NCBI GenBank assembly: GCA_934486825.1
Contig: CAKSQF010000005.1
Location: forward strand, 1 to 64,000
DNA length: 64,000 nucleotides
Reading direction: 5' to 3'
DNA from: an uncultured Eubacteriales bacterium
GTDB lineage: Bacteria; Bacillota; Clostridia; Oscillospirales; CAG-272
Both the position numbers and the translations under genes were made by a program. Position 1 is the stretch's first letter, and every line of letters starts with the position of its first letter. The notes under the pieces were generated by a model. The model was not told the DNA's origin, ran no database searches, and worked only from the letters and a program-made list of their open reading frames with translations. Below are positions 35,009-43,337 of this stretch, piece by piece.

Positions 35009-36241
35009 TTACACTCCGAGGTCGGAGAGTATCGAGCATATTCTGTCGGCGGCATTGCCTGCACTCGCTCCGCTGACCGTGTAGTCGGCGGCTTTTTTGT
35101 AGAGCGGCAGACGTTTTTCGTACATTTTTCCGAGCGTTGCGGGGTCGGACAGCGGTCTGCCATCGGTGGCAAGCTCGTCTGTGGGTCGTTCGATAAAGAA
35201 AACGATACCGTTTCTGCGCATGTGCATGATGTTTTCGGGCAGTAGCACCGACCCGCCTCCGGTAGATATCACGGCTCCCGACAGCTTTCCGCAGAAAGAG
35301 GCGATCATGTCGGCTTCAAGACGGCGGAATCCCGACTCCCCGACCTCGGAAAATATGTCGGGGATGCTTTTTTCTGCGGAGCTTTCGATCATTTCGTCGA
35401 TGTCGATAAATCCGCGCACAGACCGCTTTGCGACAAGCTTTCCGACCGTGGTTTTTCCGCATCCGGGCATTCCGACCAGTACGACATTTGCCGTTTGCTG
35501 TTCGATATGTTCGATTATCGCCTCAATAATGTCGCCGCTGCGCTTCCTGCCGAAGAAGATCTCGTCCGATCTGACCGCCTGTGCCGCGAGCATGGGCAGT
35601 CCGCCCGAACAGAGTATGCCCATATCGGCGGCTTCGAGAATGAAGTCCGTGCGCCTCGGGTTGTAGATAAGATCGACCGCCGCGTAGAGCGAACAAAATC
35701 TGCGCAGATCAACAGGAGCGCCGTCGCAGTTCGGGAACATGCCAACCGGCGATGTGTTCACGATTATTTCGGTGTCGCAGAAGTGGGGCGAAAAACCCGC
35801 TTCGTTGTTTTCGCTGTGAGTAATTACTTTTACATATCCGCCGCGCTCCTTTAAGACTGCGCATACGGTCGCCGATGCGCCTCCGTTTCCGATAACAAGG
35901 CATTTTTTGTTCTTTACGTCAATCGACGCGCGATCGAGCAGATAGGAGAACCCGAAAAAATCGGTGTTGTCGCCGAAAAGCGTCCCGTCCGGACGCTTTA
36001 CGACGGTATTTACACTGCCGAGTGTGCGTGCGATCTCCGACAGCCCGTCGCAGGCGGCAAAAGCGTCCTTTTTGTAGGGAACGGTGACGTTAAGACCGTC
36101 AAAATCCCTTTTTGCAAAAAAAGCGGGAAGCGAATCTCTTGACATTTCGGCAAGAGAGTAGTCGGTGTTTCCGAGCATGCGGTGTATTTCGGGGGAGAGG
36201 CTGTGCGAGAGCTTTTCCCCGAGAAGAAGATACTTTGACAT
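35009..36241 (-). CDS. aroEK: Shikimate dehydrogenase-shikimate kinase fusion
   Basis: The 410-residue protein joins two steps. Residues 1-245 are shikimate dehydrogenase: SHSLSP (12-17), NVTVPYK (51-57) with the catalytic Lys, DNTDFFGF (91-98) and the NADP loop GNGGAS (118-123). Residues about 250-410 are shikimate kinase: P-loop GMPGCGKT (257-264), FIDIDEMIE, STGGGSV and the GRPLSD lid. No stop or frameshift lies between. The product would reduce 3-dehydroshikimate and phosphorylate the shikimate. It lies 14 bases after pheA. Such AroE-AroK fusions occur in some Clostridia but separate genes are the rule. Confidence 0.93.
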   Translation of the reverse strand: MSKYLLLGEKLSHSLSPEIHRMLGNTDYSLAEMSRDSLPAFFAKRDFDGLNVTVPYKKDAFAACDGLSEIARTLGSVNTVVKRPDGTLFGDNTDFFGFSYLLDRASIDVKNKKCLVIGNGGASATVCAVLKERGGYVKVITHSENNEAGFSPHFCDTEIIVNTSPVGMFPNCDGAPVDLRRFCSLYAAVDLIYNPRRTDFILEAADMGILCSGGLPMLAAQAVRSDEIFFGRKRSGDIIEAIIEHIEQQTANVVLVGMPGCGKTTVGKLVAKRSVRGFIDIDEMIESSAEKSIPDIFSEVGESGFRRLEADMIASFCGKLSGAVISTGGGSVLLPENIMHMRRNGIVFFIERPTDELATDGRPLSDPATLGKMYEKRLPLYKKAADYTVSGASAGNAADRICSILSDLGV

Positions 36242-36255
36242 TCCGTTAGTGTCCT

Positions 36256-37416
36256 TTATATTTGTTCGAGATATGTTCCGAGATATTTGAAATAGTCGGA
36301 TTTTGTTTCAAGCTCGGCAAGCAGCAGAGGCAGATTTTCGGAATACATCGATTCTTCAATGTCAAAATAGAACATGAATCCGAAATCGCTCCCGGGAATC
36401 GGTCGGCTTTCGAGCTTGATAAGGTTCACGCCTGCCGCCTGTATGCCCGACATTACCGAAAAGAGCGCGCCGCGCCTGTGCGGAAGTATCAGCATGACGG
36501 AGGTGCGGTTCGAGCCGGGGAAGATCATCGGCTTTGCGGATATGCAGATAAAGCGGGTAAAGTTGCCGTCGCTGTTCTGCACGTTTCTCGCAAGCGTGGA
36601 CAGTCCGTAGATTGATGCGCAGTGTGCGGACGAGAGCGCCGCCTTGGTTCTGTCGCCCGACATCGCCACAAAACGTGCGGCGGATGCCGTGTTTTCATAG
36701 GGTATGATCTTTGCGCCGAGCCCCTTCAGAAACTCCGAGCACTGGTCGATAGCCTGCGGATGGGAATAGATTTCCTTTATATCTCCGATGGTCGCACCTG
36801 CGGGAGCGAGCAGGTTGTGATCGACCTTTACTCTTACCGACCGCACGATCTTTGCGTCGTGCTTTACAAAAAGGTCGTATATTTTGTTGACCGAGCCTGC
36901 GGTCGAGTTTTCGATCGGCAGTATGCCGAATTCGCTTTTTCCGCTTTCGACGGCTTCAAACACCTCTTCAAACGAGCCGACAAAGTTAAGATCGGGTGAC
37001 GGAAACAGCTTTTCCGCCGCCGCCTGAGAATATGCGCCCTCGCATCCCTGACAGACGACTCTTGCGCTTTTGGGGAATATTTTCGGCGTTTGTTCGATTG
37101 CCGCCGCAAAATCTTCGGCTCCCGCAGTGTCCTTCATGACCGAGTGCTGATAGCGGCGGGAAAGCTCCATTATCGAGCGGTAGAGCAGGTCGGCGTAGTC
37201 GGAATATTCTTTCCCGACGCGATTCGAAACCTTGGTAAGCACTGCGCGCTCTCTTTCGGCATCGAGCACCGGGATGCCGTTTGCCTTTTTGTATTGGGCA
37301 ACGCGGAGGGAAACGTCCATCCGCTTTGCGAAAAGCTCACACAGGCGATCGTCAATATCGTTTATTTCATCCCGCAGATTGGCGAGATTTTCGCCTTTTT
37401 CTTTTTTTTCGTCCAT
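36256..37416 (-). CDS. pheA: Bifunctional chorismate mutase/prephenate dehydratase
   Basis: The 386-residue enzyme makes phenylpyruvate from chorismate. Residues about 10-95 are an AroQ-type chorismate mutase (LRDEINDIDDRLCELFAKRM), 118-295 the prephenate dehydratase (ENSTAGSV, NFTRFICI with the TRF motif), and 305-380 an ACT domain (GALFSVMSGIQAAGVNL, ESRP) expected to bind phenylalanine for feedback inhibition. It lies between aroC and aroEK with gaps of 12 and 14 bases. Confidence 0.95.
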   Translation of the reverse strand: MDEKKEKGENLANLRDEINDIDDRLCELFAKRMDVSLRVAQYKKANGIPVLDAERERAVLTKVSNRVGKEYSDYADLLYRSIMELSRRYQHSVMKDTAGAEDFAAAIEQTPKIFPKSARVVCQGCEGAYSQAAAEKLFPSPDLNFVGSFEEVFEAVESGKSEFGILPIENSTAGSVNKIYDLFVKHDAKIVRSVRVKVDHNLLAPAGATIGDIKEIYSHPQAIDQCSEFLKGLGAKIIPYENTASAARFVAMSGDRTKAALSSAHCASIYGLSTLARNVQNSDGNFTRFICISAKPMIFPGSNRTSVMLILPHRRGALFSVMSGIQAAGVNLIKLESRPIPGSDFGFMFYFDIEESMYSENLPLLLAELETKSDYFKYLGTYLEQI

Positions 37417-37428
37417 ATAAAATCCTTT

Positions 37429-38520
37429 TTACAATAAAAAATCGGCAAGTACGATTGCGCACACCGCTTCGGCGACCGGTACGGCACGCGGGAGTATGCA
37501 CGGGTCATGGCGTCCCTTTATATTCAGTATGCAGTCGGTTTTTTCGCTGAGCGATACAGTCTGCTGTCCGATCGCGATCGACGGAGTCGGCTTGACCGCA
37601 ATGCGGAAGATTATCGGCATGCCGGTCGATATCCCGCCCGCAATTCCGCCCGCATTGTTTGTAATACAGGTGATTTCGCCGTTTTCCATGCGGAAGCAGT
37701 CGTTGTTTTCCGAGCCTTTCATCGATCCGACCGCAAAGCCTGCACCGAATTCGACGCCCTTAACCGCAGGGATTGCAAAAAGTGCGGCAGACAGCCTGTT
37801 TTCAAGTCCGTCAAACATGGGATCGCCGATGCCGCCGGGGAATCCGACGACGCCGCACTCAATGATACCGCCGACAGAGTCGCCGACCGCTTTGCAGTCG
37901 GCAATCAGCCGATTCATCTTTTCGGAAGCGGTTGCCGAACGTACCGGGAAATCGGCGTGATTCGATTCAAGGTCGGCAGGTGTCAGCTTCACCGGATCGT
38001 AAGGGGTGTCGGCTATGCCGCAGAGTGACGAAATGTGCGCTCCGATGTGCACACCCTTTCTCCGCAGAAGCTGTATGCAGATCCCGCCCGCAACGCAGAG
38101 CGGGGCAGTGAGTCTGCCCGAAAAATGCCCGCCGCCGCGGTAGTCCCGCCACTCTCCGTAGCGCATGATCGCGGTAAGATCGGCGTGTCCCGGGCGGGGC
38201 TTGTCCTTTATCTCGCTGTAATCGGACGAGCGGGTATCGCTGTTTCCGATTATCGCGCAGAGCGGTGCACCGCAGGTATGTAACGTCGCGCCGCCGTCGC
38301 GCCGGTCAAAAAGACCGCTCACTATTTTTGGGATGTCGGATTCTCTGCGTGCAGTCGAATAGGCGGCGCCCGACGGAGCGCGGCGGGACATAAATGCCGC
38401 AAGCTCGTCGGTGTCGATCGGTTCGCCAGACGGTAGTCCGTCGATCACGACGCCGATTGCGTCGCTGTGCGACTGTCCGAAAACCGAAATTTTTATGTTT
38501 TTTCCGAATGTGGATGACAT
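37429..38520 (-). CDS. aroC: Chorismate synthase
   Basis: The 363-residue enzyme converts EPSP to chorismate with reduced FMN. Landmarks are GQSHSDAIGVVIDGLPSG, with the first conserved His, RPGHADLTAIMRYG, GGGHFSGRLTAPLCVAGGIC, and GGISTGMPIIFRIAVKPTPSI near the C-terminus. It lies 24 bases after aroA and just before pheA. Confidence 0.95.
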   Translation of the reverse strand: MSSTFGKNIKISVFGQSHSDAIGVVIDGLPSGEPIDTDELAAFMSRRAPSGAAYSTARRESDIPKIVSGLFDRRDGGATLHTCGAPLCAIIGNSDTRSSDYSEIKDKPRPGHADLTAIMRYGEWRDYRGGGHFSGRLTAPLCVAGGICIQLLRRKGVHIGAHISSLCGIADTPYDPVKLTPADLESNHADFPVRSATASEKMNRLIADCKAVGDSVGGIIECGVVGFPGGIGDPMFDGLENRLSAALFAIPAVKGVEFGAGFAVGSMKGSENNDCFRMENGEITCITNNAGGIAGGISTGMPIIFRIAVKPTPSIAIGQQTVSLSEKTDCILNIKGRHDPCILPRAVPVAEAVCAIVLADFLL

Positions 38521-38544
38521 AATTTCGCCTCCGTTGTCTGAAAT

Positions 38545-39840
38545 TCAGTCAAATTTTATTTTTCCGCCGAGTTTTTCGGCAAAGTCGGTAAAAAAGTCGG
38601 GGTAGGATTTTGATGCGCATCCCGGCTCCGAAATAACGCTTTCGCCCTCCGCAAAGGCGGCGCAGACCGCCGCCGCCATTGCGATTCTGTGGTCGCCGAA
38701 GCTGTTTATGACTCCGCCGTGCGGATGTCCGCCCGTAACATGCAGACAGTCTGTGTCGGCATACGCGCCGATTCCGAAAGCGGACAGCATCGATATGACA
38801 GCCTCAACTCTGTCCGATTCCTTTATGCGCAGTCTTGAAATGTTGCGGAATATGCTTTCGCCTTCGGCATATGCTGCCGCTACCGCAAGCGCGGGTACGA
38901 GATCGGGGATGTTCTTGCAGTCGATGACGGCAGAGTGAAGCTTTTTGCCCCGCTGTACGGTGACAGAGTCCCCGAGAACCGTAACCTCTGCCCCGAATCC
39001 GGCAAGTGCCGCACAGACGGCGCGGTCGCCCTGAAGGCTGTCGGCTGACAAGCCGTTTATTTTTATCCCTTTGCCGCCGACAGCCCCCGCCGCCATCCAG
39101 AATGCTGCCGCCGACCAGTCGCCCTCGACTCTGTACTCTTCGGCTTTTGCATGAAAGCCGCTGTTTACTTCAAAGGTGTTGCCCTTTTGCAGAATATCTG
39201 CTCCGAAGCCGCGGAGAACCGAAACGGTCATGTCGATATAATTTACCGATTCGGCTTTCCCGGTCACGCGGAGCGTGCAGGGATGTCCGAGCAGTGGGAG
39301 CGCAAAAAGGAGTCCGCTTATGAACTGCGAGGAAACCGAGCCGTCCGCTTCGAAGCCGTCACCGCAGAGCTTTCCCGAAATATCAAGCGGGAGATTGTCA
39401 CGGCTGACGGTTACGCCGTGTCTGCGCAGGAGGTCGGTCAGCGGAAGCATCGGACGTTCGGGGAGCCGACCGCTCCCGACCATACGCGCGTTTATACCGA
39501 GTGCGGCGACCACGGGAAGCAGAAAACGAGCCGTCGATCCCGACTGTCCGCAGTCAAGAACAATTTTTTTGTCGGTGCGCAACTCCGTGCGCAACTCCGT
39601 GCGGAACCCCTTGCGGGGAATAATTACACATCGGCTTCCGTCATATCCGATGCCTGTTCCGACAGCTCTTAAGCAATCGGCAGTCGCTCTGATGTCGTCG
39701 CAGTCGCCGAGTCCGATTATTGCGGTCGGGCGGTCACAGAGCGCCGCGGCAATCAGCAGACGGTGACCGTAGGATTTTGAGGGGGGAACGGTGACCTCTC
39801 CGCCGAGCCGTGACGGGAAAACCGTCAGTTTTTCTGCCAT
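38545..39840 (-). CDS. aroA: EPSP synthase
   Basis: The 431-residue enzyme forms 5-enolpyruvylshikimate 3-phosphate from shikimate 3-phosphate and PEP. It shows PPSKSYGHRLLIAAAL (Lys and Ser for substrate), DCGQSGSTARFLLP, GSGRLPERPM, SSQFISGLLFALP and SFGDHRIAMAAA. The start at 39840 has AGGAGG upstream and overlaps the end of aroB by 16 bases, which suggests translational coupling. The PEP-site loop reads QSGSTARF, with Ser instead of the usual Gly-Asn/Thr pattern at one place, so class assignment for inhibitor response is left open. Confidence 0.95.
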   Translation of the reverse strand: MAEKLTVFPSRLGGEVTVPPSKSYGHRLLIAAALCDRPTAIIGLGDCDDIRATADCLRAVGTGIGYDGSRCVIIPRKGFRTELRTELRTDKKIVLDCGQSGSTARFLLPVVAALGINARMVGSGRLPERPMLPLTDLLRRHGVTVSRDNLPLDISGKLCGDGFEADGSVSSQFISGLLFALPLLGHPCTLRVTGKAESVNYIDMTVSVLRGFGADILQKGNTFEVNSGFHAKAEEYRVEGDWSAAAFWMAAGAVGGKGIKINGLSADSLQGDRAVCAALAGFGAEVTVLGDSVTVQRGKKLHSAVIDCKNIPDLVPALAVAAAYAEGESIFRNISRLRIKESDRVEAVISMLSAFGIGAYADTDCLHVTGGHPHGGVINSFGDHRIAMAAAVCAAFAEGESVISEPGCASKSYPDFFTDFAEKLGGKIKFD

Positions 39841-40901
39841 GAAAGCGCCTCCTCTATCATTTTCAAAAGGGTATCTCTGCCGATACCGACAGTGTATATC
39901 ACGGCATTGCCGATCGATTTCGGAAGGATAAGATTTATTTTGTCGCCGCTGCGTTTTTTGTCCGAGAGTGCCGCATCGTACAGTTCTTCGGACGTGATCG
40001 AACATTTTGTGTCGAAGCGGTATTTTTTCAGTATCGCTTCGATTTCTTCGGGAACCGAGGCATCGCAAAGCCCGATGTTTGCGGCGATTCTTGCCGCAAG
40101 CACCATTCCGATTGCAACAGCCGCTCCGTGAGAGACGGCAAAATCGGTGCGAAGCTCGATCCCGTGACCGAGGGTGTGACCGAAATTCAGCAGTCCGCGT
40201 ATCCCGTTGTCGCGCTCGTCGGCGTTTACGATGTCACGTTTTATTTCAACCGAGCGTGCGATTATGCCGCAGATGTCGTTACCGTCGGGATTTTTGAGCT
40301 TTTCGAAAAAGTCTCTGTCAAGGATAACGCCGTATTTTATTACCTCCGCAAAGCCGTCGCGGTAAATATCGCAAGGCAGACTGTCAAGCAGCAGAGGGTC
40401 GCAGACCACAAGCGAGGGCTGATAAAAGCTTCCGATAAGATTTTTTCCCTCGGGCAGATCGACGGCGGTTTTGCCGCCGACCGACGAATCGACCGCCGCA
40501 AGCAGGGTTGTCGGAATCTGGACAAAGCGGATTCCGCGCAGGTAGACCGATGCGGCAAAGCCGCAGAGATCGCCGACCACACCGCCGCCGAGTGCGATCA
40601 GCAGATCGCCTCTTGTAAAATGCTTTTTTGCGAGAAACGAGAGCAGACCAAGGAGAGTTTCGGGCGATTTTGATCTTTCGCCGTGCCCGATAACGAATTT
40701 TTCGGTCCCCGAAAAACCGCTTTTTTCAAGAGCGCCGACAAGCGCGCCTGTGTAGAGCGGATCGACGTTGTCGTCGGTGACTATCGCTATGCGCGGAGCC
40801 GTCCCGACTGCCTGCGAGACAAGTCCGCCGACTTTCGGCAATAGTCCTTTTTCGATCAAAATATCATAGTTCTTCGATGCGTTGACCGTGACCTTTTTCA
40901 T
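39825..40901 (-). CDS. aroB: 3-dehydroquinate synthase
   Basis: The 358-residue NAD- and metal-dependent enzyme cyclises DAHP to 3-dehydroquinate. Family motifs are IGHGERSKSPETL, LLIALGGGVVGDLCGFAASVYLRGI, QIPTTLLAAVDSSVGGKTAVD, FAEVIKYGVI and the metal ligands in LLNFGHTLGHGIE. It starts two bases after tyrA ends and overlaps aroA, in the order tyrA-aroB-aroA. Confidence 0.96.
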   Translation of the reverse strand: MKKVTVNASKNYDILIEKGLLPKVGGLVSQAVGTAPRIAIVTDDNVDPLYTGALVGALEKSGFSGTEKFVIGHGERSKSPETLLGLLSFLAKKHFTRGDLLIALGGGVVGDLCGFAASVYLRGIRFVQIPTTLLAAVDSSVGGKTAVDLPEGKNLIGSFYQPSLVVCDPLLLDSLPCDIYRDGFAEVIKYGVILDRDFFEKLKNPDGNDICGIIARSVEIKRDIVNADERDNGIRGLLNFGHTLGHGIELRTDFAVSHGAAVAIGMVLAARIAANIGLCDASVPEEIEAILKKYRFDTKCSITSEELYDAALSDKKRSGDKINLILPKSIGNAVIYTVGIGRDTLLKMIEEALSWQKN

Positions 40902-40903
40902 AA

Positions 40904-41737
40904 TTACTGACTCTCCGATCTCTCTTTTGCGATCCGTCCGTCGCGCAGAAGGCTTTCAAGCCTTTCGGCATCGGCGGATTTTATCGCGTCCGAGTAAGTT
41001 TTGAGGTTTTCTATGACAAGATCGATCTCTGCGGCGAGAAAATCGCCGTTTTCGATAAACAGCTCTGTCCACATTTTTTCATTCAGCCATGCAACGCGGG
41101 TAAGGTCGCGGAAGGAACCGGCGCTGTATCCCTTGTGCTCCTGCGCGGACGGAGATTTGATGTAGGCGGAGGAGACGACATGCGCAAGCTGTGAGGTGTA
41201 GGCGATCATGCGGTCATGATTTTCGGGATCGGTGGTGACTATGCGCTTCAGCCCGAGCGGAGTGAGCGAAGAGGTCACGCGTTCGATAAGCAAAAAATCC
41301 TGCCTGTCCTTCGGCACAAGAATCATGGTTGCATTCGAGAACATGGTCGCACGGCTGTAACGGAAGCCCGAAAAATGCGTTCCCGCCATCGGGTGACCGC
41401 CGACAAAAGTAAAACCGTATCTGTCGGCAAGCTCAAAGCAGGCGGCGCAGATCTTGCGCTTTGTACCGCACTCGTCTATGACTATCGTCTTTTTGTCGAT
41501 GAACGGTCCGTTTTCCGCAAGCCATGCGATCGATGCGTCCGGATAAAGGGACAGATGTATAAATTCGCATTGTTCTATGTTTTCTTTGCTGAGCGGGGCA
41601 TCTATCACCCCTGCGGCTATCGCCACATCCTCGACCGCTTTTGTACGGTTGCACGCATATACCGTGTGACCTGCTTCCTTGAATGCTTTTGCGAGAGATC
41701 CGCCTATGAGCCCGAGCCCGACTATTCCGACCGTCAT
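40904..41737 (-). CDS. tyrA: Prephenate dehydrogenase
   Basis: The 277-residue enzyme oxidises prephenate to 4-hydroxyphenylpyruvate for tyrosine. It has an N-terminal NAD loop VGLGLIGGSLAKAF (5-18), DECGTKRKIC, the catalytic His in GGHPMAGTHFSG and the C-terminal ENHDRMIAYTSQLAHVVSSA and FRDLTRVA segments. There is no C-terminal ACT domain, so control may fall largely on transcription. AAAGGAAG precedes the ATG. It is first in the operon, 27 bases downstream of the attenuator's T run. Confidence 0.95.
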   Translation of the reverse strand: MTVGIVGLGLIGGSLAKAFKEAGHTVYACNRTKAVEDVAIAAGVIDAPLSKENIEQCEFIHLSLYPDASIAWLAENGPFIDKKTIVIDECGTKRKICAACFELADRYGFTFVGGHPMAGTHFSGFRYSRATMFSNATMILVPKDRQDFLLIERVTSSLTPLGLKRIVTTDPENHDRMIAYTSQLAHVVSSAYIKSPSAQEHKGYSAGSFRDLTRVAWLNEKMWTELFIENGDFLAAEIDLVIENLKTYSDAIKSADAERLESLLRDGRIAKERSESQ

Positions 41738-41764
41738 TTTTCAGTCTTCCTTTCGTTTTTTGAT

Positions 41765-41799
41765 AAAATAAAAACATCCGCAGCATTGTGCTGCGGATG
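41765..41799 (-). terminator. Attenuator terminator before tyrA (strands 3:4)
   Basis: On the minus strand CATCCGCAGC, a five-base loop, GCTGCGGATG and then TTTTTATTTT form a canonical intrinsic terminator between the leader peptide and tyrA. Confidence 0.9.
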
Positions 41800-41897
41800 A
41801 CAGATGATCCGTTTGTTTTCAGCGGCGCATATTTGCGTGCAGCACAAAACTCTATTATCCCTTGTAAAAGAAATAATAGTAATAGTTGTATGCTGCA
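41786..41897 (-). promoter_or_regulatory. Alternative pairing strands of a Tyr/Phe attenuator
   Basis: Strand 1, TGCAGCA (41897-41891), is inside the leader-peptide codons just before the Tyr run. Strand 2, TTGTGCTGCA (41847-41838), follows the stop codon. Strand 3, GCAGCACAA (41794-41786), is the 5' arm and loop of the terminator. 1:2 pair over 7 bases, 2:3 over 9 perfect bases, and 2:3 excludes the terminator. A ribosome stalled on Tyr/Phe codons would cover strand 1 and free strand 2 for 2:3 (read-through); one at the stop codon would mask strand 2 and allow termination. Confidence 0.8.
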
Positions 41898-41911
41898 AAA
41901 AGACCGTTCAT
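41855..41911 (-). CDS. Tyr/Phe-rich leader peptide of the aromatic operon
   Basis: The 18-residue peptide MNGLFAAYNYYYYFFYKG has six Tyr and three Phe; nine of eighteen codons are for the two end products of the operon, with no Trp. GGAAGGGA lies upstream of its ATG. It lies in the 5' leader between the promoter at 41993-42021 and the terminator at 41765-41799. Its role would be to report charged tRNA-Tyr and tRNA-Phe through ribosome stalling, like the E. coli pheA and trp leaders; the peptide itself need have no function. Confidence 0.85.
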   Translation of the reverse strand: MNGLFAAYNYYYYFFYKG

Positions 41912-41945
41912 AAACGATTGATCCCTTCCGAAAAACTTTGCTAAA

Positions 41946-41980
41946 ACCGCAACAACGAATAAAAACCCGGGTGTTACGGT
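41946..41980 (-). other. 5' hairpin in the tyrA leader RNA
   Basis: On the minus strand ACCGTAACA (41980-41972) faces TGTTGCGGT (41954-41946), nine pairs with one G-U. It lies between the promoter and the leader peptide, where a pause or 5' stabilising stem could sit. Confidence 0.45.
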
Positions 41981-41992
41981 AAATTTTTTCTT

Positions 41993-42021
41993 ATTCTAAC
42001 ACAAAAGCAGAGGCTTGTCAA
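41993..42021 (-). promoter_or_regulatory. Promoter of the aromatic operon
   Basis: On the minus strand TTGACA (42021-42016), 17-base spacer, TAGAAT (41998-41993). The leader RNA to tyrA would be about 250 bases. Confidence 0.85.
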
Positions 42022-42036
42022 GGGCAAACCTCCGCT
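42003..42036 (-). terminator. Hairpin after the VanY-like gene, overlapping the aromatic promoter
   Basis: AGCAGAGG (42006-42013) faces CCTCCGCT (42029-42036) with one mismatch. The minus-strand tail is TTTTG, the plus-strand tail seven T. The -35 box of the next promoter is in its loop. Confidence 0.55.
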
Positions 42037-42056
42037 TTTTTTGATAAATCAAAAAT

Positions 42057-43178
42057 TTATTTGAAATAAGCGGTATTTACGGTTACGATATAACCGTCGG
42101 TGTTGTTGCCGGATATGCGGTAACATTCGGCAGTCCCGGTAACCTGAATTGTTGTTTTGTCGGCTTCCGCCTTTACGTAGTAGATCTGCCATGCGACGCC
42201 GTCGTGATCGGTAAAGGTCAGTACCTTTTCTATCGGATGCTCTTTGAGCATGGCGAGATAGGCGTCAAACTCCATGTCGTTGTCGTGCATATAGGTCGCA
42301 TGCGGGATGCCGACATATCTGAAAGACGAATAAACGTCCTGCCCGGTAGAGCTCTTGCCTTCGCCGACATGGATAAAGCCGTAGTTGCAGGCATTTTCGA
42401 TGAACCAGTCATAATAGTCGGATCTCATCGTCTCGTAATTGAGCGGATAGATCTTCTGATCCTTGAGTATCTCCAGATCGATATAAAATCCGGTGCTGTT
42501 GTAGCAGACTTCTTCGCCTTTGTCGTAATAGTACGCATTGCGGAGTCGGACATCGGTGTTTCCGGTTGCGGCTGCAAATGCGTTCATCATATTTACGAAT
42601 TCCTTTGCCGCGTCGGCGTCAAGGAAAAGATTACTGCTCTTGCGGATATAGAAATCGCTCGACGGCACGCGGACGAAATTGTAGTCGGAGAGCAACTTCT
42701 GCGCGGTGAGTTTGCTCATTGCCGAGCGTGTAATCAGCTTGGCAACAGGCATTTTATAGGAATGAAGCTCGTCGACAAGGATAAGAGAACCTTTTCCGAC
42801 ATCATCCTTCGGAAGCTCGACACTGCCTGCGACCGGATCGACAGGGGTATAATGCCTTGTGGTCGTGGTTATTTCGCCTCCGGTGGACGGCGTGGGGGGA
42901 TTAACTCGGGTTGTTGTCGTCGGATTGCCCGATGTTACCGGAACATTTGTCGTTGCGGAGCCTGACCCCGTGCCTGTCGGATCGGGTGTTCTGACGGTCG
43001 TGACCGCAGACGGCTTTGTTGTTACGGGAATGGTGGTGACCGGATTTTCGTCTCTTCTGCCGGTCAGAAGCAGGGTTATCACGATAATCACCGCGACAAG
43101 TATGAGCATCAGAAGTGCCGCCATGACGATCGGTCCCGATTTGGGCTTGTATATGTTGCCGTTTCCGTTATCTGACAT
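42057..43178 (-). CDS. Membrane-anchored VanY/M15B-like protein lacking zinc ligands
   Basis: The 373-residue protein has a short cytoplasmic N-terminus, one transmembrane segment (about 18-39), a Thr/Pro-rich stalk (about 45-115) and an extracellular domain resembling D,D-carboxypeptidases of the VanY/M15B family (YDWFIENACNYGFI, FRYVGIPHA). Key positions differ. The SxHxxGxAxD motif reads YNSTGFYID, so the zinc His is Asn227 while Asp234 is kept, and the ExWHxRY stretch reads VYSSFRY, losing the catalytic Glu and second zinc His. It is thus probably a wall-binding pseudoenzyme. The ATG at 43178 has AAAGGA upstream and its own promoter. Confidence 0.7.
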   Translation of the reverse strand: MSDNGNGNIYKPKSGPIVMAALLMLILVAVIIVITLLLTGRRDENPVTTIPVTTKPSAVTTVRTPDPTGTGSGSATTNVPVTSGNPTTTTRVNPPTPSTGGEITTTTRHYTPVDPVAGSVELPKDDVGKGSLILVDELHSYKMPVAKLITRSAMSKLTAQKLLSDYNFVRVPSSDFYIRKSSNLFLDADAAKEFVNMMNAFAAATGNTDVRLRNAYYYDKGEEVCYNSTGFYIDLEILKDQKIYPLNYETMRSDYYDWFIENACNYGFIHVGEGKSSTGQDVYSSFRYVGIPHATYMHDNDMEFDAYLAMLKEHPIEKVLTFTDHDGVAWQIYYVKAEADKTTIQVTGTAECYRISGNNTDGYIVTVNTAYFK

Positions 43179-43242
43179 AATTATAACCGTTCCTTTCTTG
43201 AATCGGGGAGGAATGTACAGTTCATACATGACTGTCATCCTA

Positions 43243-43271
43243 ATTATAGCCAATATTTTTTAACATTTCAA
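43243..43271 (-). promoter_or_regulatory. Promoter of the VanY-like gene
   Basis: On the minus strand TTGAAA (43271-43266), 17-base spacer, TATAAT (43248-43243). Confidence 0.8.
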
Positions 43272-43284
43272 GTCTAATCTGCAA

Positions 43285-43325
43285 ATAATTAAAAAAGCAG
43301 GGAATCTTTCAAAAAGATTCCCTGC
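43285..43325 (-). terminator. Terminator of the CNNM/CorC gene
   Basis: GCAGGGAATCTTT and AAGATTCCCTGC form a long perfect stem; on the minus strand TTTTTTAATT follows. Confidence 0.9.
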
Positions 43326-43337
43326 GGGTATATCGTT

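Noticed and set aside
41738..41992. T-box riboswitch before tyrA
   Set aside because: No T-box sequence (AGGGUGGNACCGCG-like) and no stem I pattern; the leader is fully explained by a peptide attenuator.
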